From an uncultured Actinomycetes bacterium (lineage in GTDB: Bacteria; Actinomycetota; Thermoleophilia; Miltoncostaeales; Miltoncostaeaceae), in the NCBI GenBank assembly GCA_903866425.1, contig CAIPNN010000276.1, positions 1 through 9,237 of the forward strand: a stretch of 9,237 nt of DNA, in the 5' to 3' direction. Position 1 is the stretch's first letter; each line of letters begins with the position of its first letter. This document shows positions 5,399 to 9,237 of the stretch, piece after piece. Made by a program: the position numbers and the translations under genes. The notes under the pieces are model-generated. The model ran no database searches, was not told where the DNA came from, and worked only from the letters and a program-made list of their open reading frames with translations.

Positions 5399-7360
5399 AT
5401 GGCAATTCGTCGGCGCAGGCAGGATCGCCTCGAGCGCGTCGTGGGCGTGCCGGGCCTGTGGGCCACCGCCTACGGCAACGTCGGCTCATCCATCTATTAC
5501 GCGCTGGGCCTTGTGGCGGCGTACGCCCTGGGGCTCACGCCGCTGGTGTTCCTGTTCGCAGGCCTCATCTTCGCGGCCACCGCCGTCACCTACACCGAGG
5601 GCACGGCGCTCTTCCCTGAGGCCGGCGGGTCATCGTCGTTCGCGCGCCACGCCTTCAACGAGGGCGCCGCCTTCGGGGCGGCATGGGCGCAGATGCTCAA
5701 CTACATCATCACCATCGCCATCTCGGCGTTCTTCGTGCCTCACTACCTGGGCGTGTTCTGGGCCCCGCTGCGCGAGAACCCGTGGGACATCATCGTGGGC
5801 GTGGGCGTGGTGCTGCTGATCGCCCTCATCAACACGGTGGGCATCAAGGAGGCGGCGAAGCTCAACATCGGGCTGGCGCTGCTCGACCTCGGCACGCAGT
5901 TGCTCCTGGTGATCGTGGGTCTGTTCATCCTGCTCTCGCCCACCACCCTGTGGGACAACATCGTGTGGGGCATCGCCCCGTCGTGGACCGACGTCATCAT
6001 CGGCATCACCCTGGCGATGATCGCCTACACCGGCATCGAGACCGTGTCGAACATGGCGGAAGAGGCGCAGGTGCCCGAGCGCACCATCCCGGCCTCCATC
6101 CGCGCCACCGTCATCACCGTGCTGGTGATGTACGCACTCATCCCCGCCGTGGCGCTCTCCGCCCTGCCGGTGACCCAGCAGCCCGACGGTACGTACTCCA
6201 CTGAACTTGGCACGACCTACGCCGGCGACCCGATCCTTGGGCTCGTCGACCAGTTCGGACTGACCGGTGCATGGCTCGACCTGCTTCGCGGGTTCGTGGG
6301 CATTCTGGCCGCCACCATCCTGATCATCGCCACCAATGCCGGCGTCATCGGCGTGTCACGCCTCACGTACTCAATGGGGCACTACCGCCAGGTGCCATCG
6401 GTCATCAGGAAGCTGCATCCGCGCTTCAACACCCCGTACGTGGCCATCTTCGTCTTCTGCTTCATCGCGGCGCTCGTGATGATTCCCGGCCAGGCCGACT
6501 TCCTCTCCAACCTCTACGCGTTCGGCGCGATGTTGTCGTTCACCATCGCGCACCTCGCCATCATCTGGATGCGCTGGAAGTCGCCCGAATACAAACGCCC
6601 CTGGCACGGCAAACCCAACATCCCATTCCGCGGGCGCAGCATCCCGCTGTTCGCCCTCTTCGGCGTCTTCGGCACGGGCGGCGCCCTCGTGGCGGTGCTG
6701 ATTCTGCGGCCCGATGCGCGCTGGGTGGGCCTCGCGTGGATGGCCCTCGGGTTCCTGATGTATCTGGCGTACCGACGACACATCAACGCGCCCTGGACCC
6801 AGACGGTGGCACTCGAGCGCACGGCGCCCATCGCCGAGGTGGACATTGCGTACACCAACATCCTGGTGCCCATTGTCGCCACCGAGGCATCAGAGGAGAT
6901 GATGGTGACCGCCGGCAAGCTGGCGGCAGACAACAACGTGAAGATCGAGGTGATCAACGTGGTGGAGGTGCCGGTGGAGCTGCCGCTCGAGGCCCGCATG
7001 CCACGCGAAGAGCGTGCGGCCGACGAGTTGCTCGCGCATGCCCGCGCCATCGCCGAGGAGTACGGCGCCGAGGTGACCACCCGCACCATTCGCGGGCGGC
7101 AGGCCGGCCGCGCCATCGTGGACGAAGCCCGGGCGGTGGAGGCCGAGGTCATCATGATGGGTGTCGCAGCGCGTCGACGCGCAGGTGGGCGCATCTTCGG
7201 GCGCACCGTTGACTACGTGCTGCACCACGCCCCGTGCCGCGTCGTTGTATCGAGCGACCGTCGCGCACCCGGCAAGGGGGCGGCCTCGGCCCTCGATGCA
7301 GCAGCGGCAACGGCCGCCGCTGCGCGTCCGCGCCGCGCAAAAGACACCGAAAACCCGTGA
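5399..7360 (+). CDS. APC-superfamily amino-acid permease with C-terminal universal stress protein (UspA) domain
   Basis: The product is 653 residues. Residues ~15-460 form an APC-type permease of about 12 hydrophobic helices: TM1 carries the substrate-site glycine motif GNVGSSIYYALG (26-37), and the TM6 region reads AMIAYTGIETVSNMAEEA, with its family-typical acidic stretch before a PERTIPASIR loop. Members import or exchange amino acids or amines using a cation gradient; the substrate is not evident. Residues ~481-620 form a cytosolic Usp domain: YTNILVPI opens the first strand and MMGVAARRRAGGRIFGRTVD (586-605) followed by APCRVVV is the nucleotide-binding end. The Usp part may sense ATP or stress and gate transport (inference). 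An alanine-rich tail ends the protein. The start at 5399 has GGGGA seven bases upstream. APC-Usp fusions are known in actinobacteria and archaea, so the architecture is uncommon but not new. Confidence 0.92.
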   Translation: MAIRRRRQDRLERVVGVPGLWATAYGNVGSSIYYALGLVAAYALGLTPLVFLFAGLIFAATAVTYTEGTALFPEAGGSSSFARHAFNEGAAFGAAWAQMLNYIITIAISAFFVPHYLGVFWAPLRENPWDIIVGVGVVLLIALINTVGIKEAAKLNIGLALLDLGTQLLLVIVGLFILLSPTTLWDNIVWGIAPSWTDVIIGITLAMIAYTGIETVSNMAEEAQVPERTIPASIRATVITVLVMYALIPAVALSALPVTQQPDGTYSTELGTTYAGDPILGLVDQFGLTGAWLDLLRGFVGILAATILIIATNAGVIGVSRLTYSMGHYRQVPSVIRKLHPRFNTPYVAIFVFCFIAALVMIPGQADFLSNLYAFGAMLSFTIAHLAIIWMRWKSPEYKRPWHGKPNIPFRGRSIPLFALFGVFGTGGALVAVLILRPDARWVGLAWMALGFLMYLAYRRHINAPWTQTVALERTAPIAEVDIAYTNILVPIVATEASEEMMVTAGKLAADNNVKIEVINVVEVPVELPLEARMPREERAADELLAHARAIAEEYGAEVTTRTIRGRQAGRAIVDEARAVEAEVIMMGVAARRRAGGRIFGRTVDYVLHHAPCRVVVSSDRRAPGKGAASALDAAAATAAAARPRRAKDTENP

Positions 7361-7518
7361 TCGTTACGAGATCTTCACCTTCGCCGTAACACGAAACACG
7401 GCAGGTCGTGACCGACGTCACGAACCCCCACAGTCGCCTGCCAGTACCGCACCCGGCACCCCAAGACCTCCCATCTACGCCCCGTTTTGAGGGGGTACTT
7501 CGTGCGCCCCCGCACTTA
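7361..7518. other. Intergenic region with competing short stems
   Basis: This is most of the largest gene-free gap in the window (7361-7556). No ORF with coding character is seen. Besides the inverted repeats near 7363-7442, CCCC (7480-7483), GGGGG (7491-7495) and CCCCC (7507-7511) can pair in two mutually exclusive ways. Because they lie before the promoter at 7519-7547 they cannot be an exporter leader; they could act on transcripts arriving from the permease. Confidence 0.3.
7406..7423. repeat. Inverted repeat TCGTGAC-CGAC-GTCACGA, possible terminator or operator
   Basis: Perfect 7-bp arms flank a 4-base centre, 46 bases after the permease stop. An outer pair GGCAGG (7400-7405) / CCTGCC (7437-7442) could extend the structure asymmetrically. 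A second, weaker pair GTTACG (7363-7368) / CGTAAC (7385-7390) lies just upstream. No T-tract follows, so an ordinary intrinsic terminator is not shown; a T-less hairpin terminator or a binding site for a dimeric regulator are both possible. Confidence 0.45.
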
Positions 7519-7547
7519 TTGACGGGCATCACAGACCGCTTTAGCGT
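7519..7547 (+). promoter_or_regulatory. Promoter TTGACG-17 bp-TAGCGT for the MFS exporter
   Basis: TTGACG (7519-7524) and TAGCGT (7542-7547) are separated by exactly 17 bases, the best -35/-10 pair in the window. Transcription would start about 7553-7557, at or next to the ATG at 7557, making this message leaderless or nearly so. Confidence 0.65.
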
Positions 7548-7556
7548 CGTTGGTGA

Positions 7557-8411
7557 ATGAAGAACGACCGCCGAAATCCGCTTCTCCGGTCCCGCGATGG
7601 ACGCGCCCTGCTCATCACGCAGGCCGCGCACGCGCTGGCTCAGGGAATGATGACCGTCATCATCCCGTGGCTCATCCTTGAGCAGGGCGGATCGCTGTCG
7701 CAGGCTGCCCTGGGCTTTGCCATCACGTTCGTGCCCTTCCTGCTTCTGGCCGTGCCCGCTGGCATTGCGGGCGATCGCCTGGCGCGTCGTCCGATGATGG
7801 GTGCGGCGCTCACCACCGGAGTGGTCATCGCCGCAACGCTTGCGCTGGTACTCGGCGCGGGCAACCCCGGACTCTGGGTGCTCTACGCCGGCGCTTTCCT
7901 CATCGGCGCAGTGCGCGTGTTCGTTGACGCCGCCATGTTCGGCGCACTTGCCGTCATCGCACCGCGCGACGAGATCATGCCCGCACAGGCCGCACTGGCG
8001 CAGGCCTTCAACCTCGGCTACTTCGGCGGCCCGGCTGTTGCCGGACTCGCGCTGGTGCTCGGGGCCGGCAACGCCATGTGGATGGTGGCCGGTGCGCTCG
8101 TGCTGGCGGCTGTTGGTGCCACCACGGCATCTGCCCGCCTTGACGTACGGGTGGCAAGCGATGCCCCGCGCCCACGTGTGCGCCGCGGTCTGGCGTTCCT
8201 CTTCCTCTCCCGCAACCTGCGCGCCCTCACCATCACGGGTATCTGCTGGAGCGTCGCGTCCGGTGCTGCCATCAGCCTCGCCGTGCCGCACCTGCGCAAC
8301 GACCTGCACGTGACCGGTGCTGCGCTGGCCGCCGTGCTCGGTGCCGGAGTGGCCTGCATGATGCTCGCGACGCCCATCATCACCCGGCTCGACCGACGTC
8401 ACGCCGACTAG
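7557..8411 (+). CDS. MFS exporter, N-terminal part (helices 1-8), ends at the premature TAG
   Basis: These 284 residues are what would be made if the TAG at 8409-8411 acts as a stop. Start ATG 7557 is fixed by the promoter just upstream and by MKNDRRNPLLRSRDGRALLI, a short cytoplasmic N-terminus before helix 1. The sequence keeps MFS motif A (GDRLARR) but ends inside the second half of the fold, so independent transport function is unlikely. Confidence 0.7.
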   Translation: MKNDRRNPLLRSRDGRALLITQAAHALAQGMMTVIIPWLILEQGGSLSQAALGFAITFVPFLLLAVPAGIAGDRLARRPMMGAALTTGVVIAATLALVLGAGNPGLWVLYAGAFLIGAVRVFVDAAMFGALAVIAPRDEIMPAQAALAQAFNLGYFGGPAVAGLALVLGAGNAMWMVAGALVLAAVGATTASARLDVRVASDAPRPRVRRGLAFLFLSRNLRALTITGICWSVASGAAISLAVPHLRNDLHVTGAALAAVLGAGVACMMLATPIITRLDRRHAD

Positions 8412-8417
8412 ACCATC

Positions 8418-8792
8418 GTGGTGCTGGCCTGCGCCGCCTATGTGGTGCCGGCGGCGGCCATGGCCGTCATTCCCGGGGTACTCGGCACCGCACTGGCGTA
8501 TGCGCCGCTCATGCTCGCCAACGCCGTGTGCGCCGCCACGCTCATGGGCGCCCGTGCCCGCCGCGTGCCGCAGTCGATGCAGGCGCTCGCCGGTGTGGCC
8601 GGACGTACCCTCGTGATGGCAGGGCTTGCCGCCGGTGCTGCGCTCGGTGGCGTCGCGGCCGACCTGCTCGGGCCGCGCGGCGCCTACGCCGTGGTGGCCA
8701 TCGTGCTTGCGCTCACTGCAGTGGCCGCGCGTCCCGCGCTGCTCCGCGCCCGCGACCGCCGCCTGCGCGGTCGGGCGATTCCGGCGAACTAG
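8418..8792 (+). CDS. MFS exporter, C-terminal part (helices 9-12)
   Basis: The first possible start after the TAG is GTG at 8418, six bases on and in the same frame, giving 124 residues of four hydrophobic segments and a basic C-terminus. No -10 hexamer or Shine-Dalgarno precedes it, so it would be made only by readthrough or by reinitiation. It is best regarded as the tail of the gene before it, not a gene of its own. Confidence 0.6.
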   Translation: MVLACAAYVVPAAAMAVIPGVLGTALAYAPLMLANAVCAATLMGARARRVPQSMQALAGVAGRTLVMAGLAAGAALGGVAADLLGPRGAYAVVAIVLALTAVAARPALLRARDRRLRGRAIPAN

Positions 8793-8811
8793 CCGTACAC
8801 CCCGCCCGCCC

Positions 8812-8829
8812 CGGCGACTAAGGTCGCCG
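8812..8829. repeat. Dyad CGGCGAC-TAAG-GTCGCCG covering the DHA2 promoter, candidate operator
   Basis: Perfect 7-bp arms surround TAAG, and the -10 hexamer TAAGGT (8819-8824) runs from the centre into the right arm. A dimeric repressor bound here would block polymerase and cover the start of the exporter gene, as many TetR- and MarR-type operators do. No regulator gene is adjacent within the window. Confidence 0.5.
8819..8824 (+). promoter_or_regulatory. -10 hexamer TAAGGT for the DHA2 exporter, leaderless type
   Basis: TAAGGT ends 6 bases before GTG 8831 in the 38-bp gap after the broken exporter. No -35 is seen at 16-18 bases and no ribosome binding site separates it from the start. Confidence 0.45.
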
Positions 8830-8830
8830 C

Positions 8831-9237
8831 GTGGGCAAGTGGACCGCCATCATCATCTTGGGCCTCGCCCAGTTCATCATGGTGCTCGATGGCACCGTGA
8901 TGAACGTGTCGATCATCACGGTGGTCAACGACCTTGACACCAGCGTACAGATGATGCAGCTGGCAATCGCCACATTCGCCCTGACCATGGCGGCATTCAT
9001 GCTCACCGGCGCGGGTATCGGCGATCGCCTCGGGCGCAGGCGCACGTTCGTCATCGGCCTGTGCATCTATGGCGTCGGCTCGTTCATCACCTCCATCTCG
9101 CAGGGCTTCCCCATGCTGTTCATCGGATGGTCCGTGGTGGAGGGCATCGGCGCGGTGCTGGTGATCCCGGCAATCGCATCCCTCGCCGCTGCCAACTACG
9201 AGGGGCGCGACCGGGCCATCGCCTACGGAATCCTCGG
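8831..9237 (+). CDS. DHA2-family MFS drug:H+ antiporter (EmrB/QacA type), N-terminal part; runs off right edge
   Basis: The first 135 codons are present, starting at GTG 8831 (GKWTAIIILGLAQFIMVLDG). Features of the 14-helix DHA2 group are clear: motif D1 LDGTVMNVSI in helix 1 (D20), motif A GAGIGDRLGRRRT (60-72) after helix 2, and helix 4 GWSVVEGIGAVLVIPA (99-114), in which Glu replaces the common Gln and Trp the common Arg, as in one known branch of the family. These proteins export drugs, dyes or metabolites across the cytoplasmic membrane in exchange for protons. It follows the broken MFS exporter by 38 bases on the same strand but has its own promoter and dyad. Substrate is unknown. Full members are near 500 residues, so about three quarters of the gene lies beyond the window. 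Confidence 0.88.
   Translation, partial: MGKWTAIIILGLAQFIMVLDGTVMNVSIITVVNDLDTSVQMMQLAIATFALTMAAFMLTGAGIGDRLGRRRTFVIGLCIYGVGSFITSISQGFPMLFIGWSVVEGIGAVLVIPAIASLAAANYEGRDRAIAYGIL

Larger units (their letters stand above)
7557..8792 (+). pseudogene. MFS exporter interrupted by an in-frame amber codon
   Basis: Reading one frame through the TAG at 8409-8411 gives about 410 residues, normal for a 12-helix MFS drug or metabolite exporter. The first part holds six helices with the motif A loop AGIAGDRLARRPM, a central loop rich in Arg, and helices 7 and 8; the frame then reads RLDRRHAD, the TAG, and TIVVLACAAYVVPAAAMAVI, which is a good helix 9. The break falls in the cytoplasmic loop between helices 8 and 9. 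Hydrophobicity and codon style are the same on both sides, and no bases are gained or lost, so one substitution explains it. Without readthrough the exporter would lack four helices. TAG is the ordinary stop of most genes here, which argues against recoding. A sequencing error is an alternative to a true mutation. Confidence 0.75.

Noticed and set aside
7491..7511. GGGGG...CCCCC stem as an attenuator for the MFS exporter
   Set aside because: It lies upstream of the TTGACG/TAGCGT promoter and so is outside the exporter transcript.
7152..8402. 416-residue open frame on the minus strand
   Set aside because: It lies opposite the permease end and the MFS exporter, has the His/Arg/Gly-rich composition of antisense shadows in GC-rich DNA, and crosses the 7361-7556 gap with its promoter.
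8409..8411. Selenocysteine- or pyrrolysine-type recoding at the MFS TAG
   Set aside because: TAG is the normal stop of several genes in this window, no downstream structure stands out, and MFS exporters have no known need for a special residue at this loop.
1127..8831. MarR protein as the repressor of the two exporters
   Set aside because: The distance is about 6 kb and I could not find the DHA2 dyad sequence in the marR upstream region, so the link rests only on the family's habits.
1..9237. CRISPR arrays, tRNA or rRNA genes, insertion sequences, phage or defence modules
   Set aside because: No regularly spaced repeats, no cloverleaf in the gaps, no transposase, integrase or known defence domains; gaps are short and genes are housekeeping, envelope or transport types.

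Overview
The window is a GC-rich stretch (about 70% G+C by hand count of sample lines; roughly 58% in the first ~350 bases) of dense bacterial DNA. It has eight recognisable protein genes plus a foreign-looking fragment at the left edge. Gene content, GC and the many -10-like hexamers sitting 6-9 bases before start codons (leaderless genes) suggest an actinobacterium, possibly a Thermoleophilia-like lineage. The phylum is an inference; the class is a guess.

Layout. 1-1041 (-): one uninterrupted frame that starts as a DEDDh 3'-5' exonuclease and changes near 325-357 into a Gly/Ser/Thr-rich autotransporter-type beta-strand protein; this looks like an assembly chimera. 1127-1615 (+): MarR-type regulator, divergent from the exonuclease. 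1612-2634 (-): exported N-acetylmuramoyl-L-alanine amidase, convergent with marR through a shared CTAG. 2722-4545 (+): exported seven-motif beta-propeller protein, divergent from the amidase and overlapping by one base a small PH-like protein (4545-4931, +). 4928-5326 (-): VOC/glyoxalase-fold protein, convergent with the PH-like gene through a second shared CTAG. 5399-7360 (+): APC amino-acid permease fused to a universal stress protein domain, preceded by a possible six-codon leader ORF. 7557-8792 (+): MFS exporter broken by one in-frame TAG at 8409-8411. 8831-9237 (+): start of a second drug-efflux type MFS transporter (DHA2), cut by the window edge.

How the genes relate. Two exported proteins (amidase and propeller) share an 87-bp divergent gap and suggest a cell-envelope segment. 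The right half is transport: an amino-acid permease and two tandem exporters. MarR proteins often control exporters, but this one lies about 6 kb away, so no link is claimed.

Regulation. Seven of eight transcription-start candidates have a TANNNT hexamer ending 6-9 bases before the start codon; the amidase is the exception. Dyad symmetries cover the permease/VOC divergent promoters and the DHA2 promoter. The longest gene-free gap is 196 bp (7361-7556); it holds inverted repeats and the best promoter. I saw no RNA gene, CRISPR array, insertion sequence or classical T-tailed terminator. I found no convincing new multi-gene system; the strongest oddities are the chimeric frame, the amber-split transporter and the leaderless promoter pattern.
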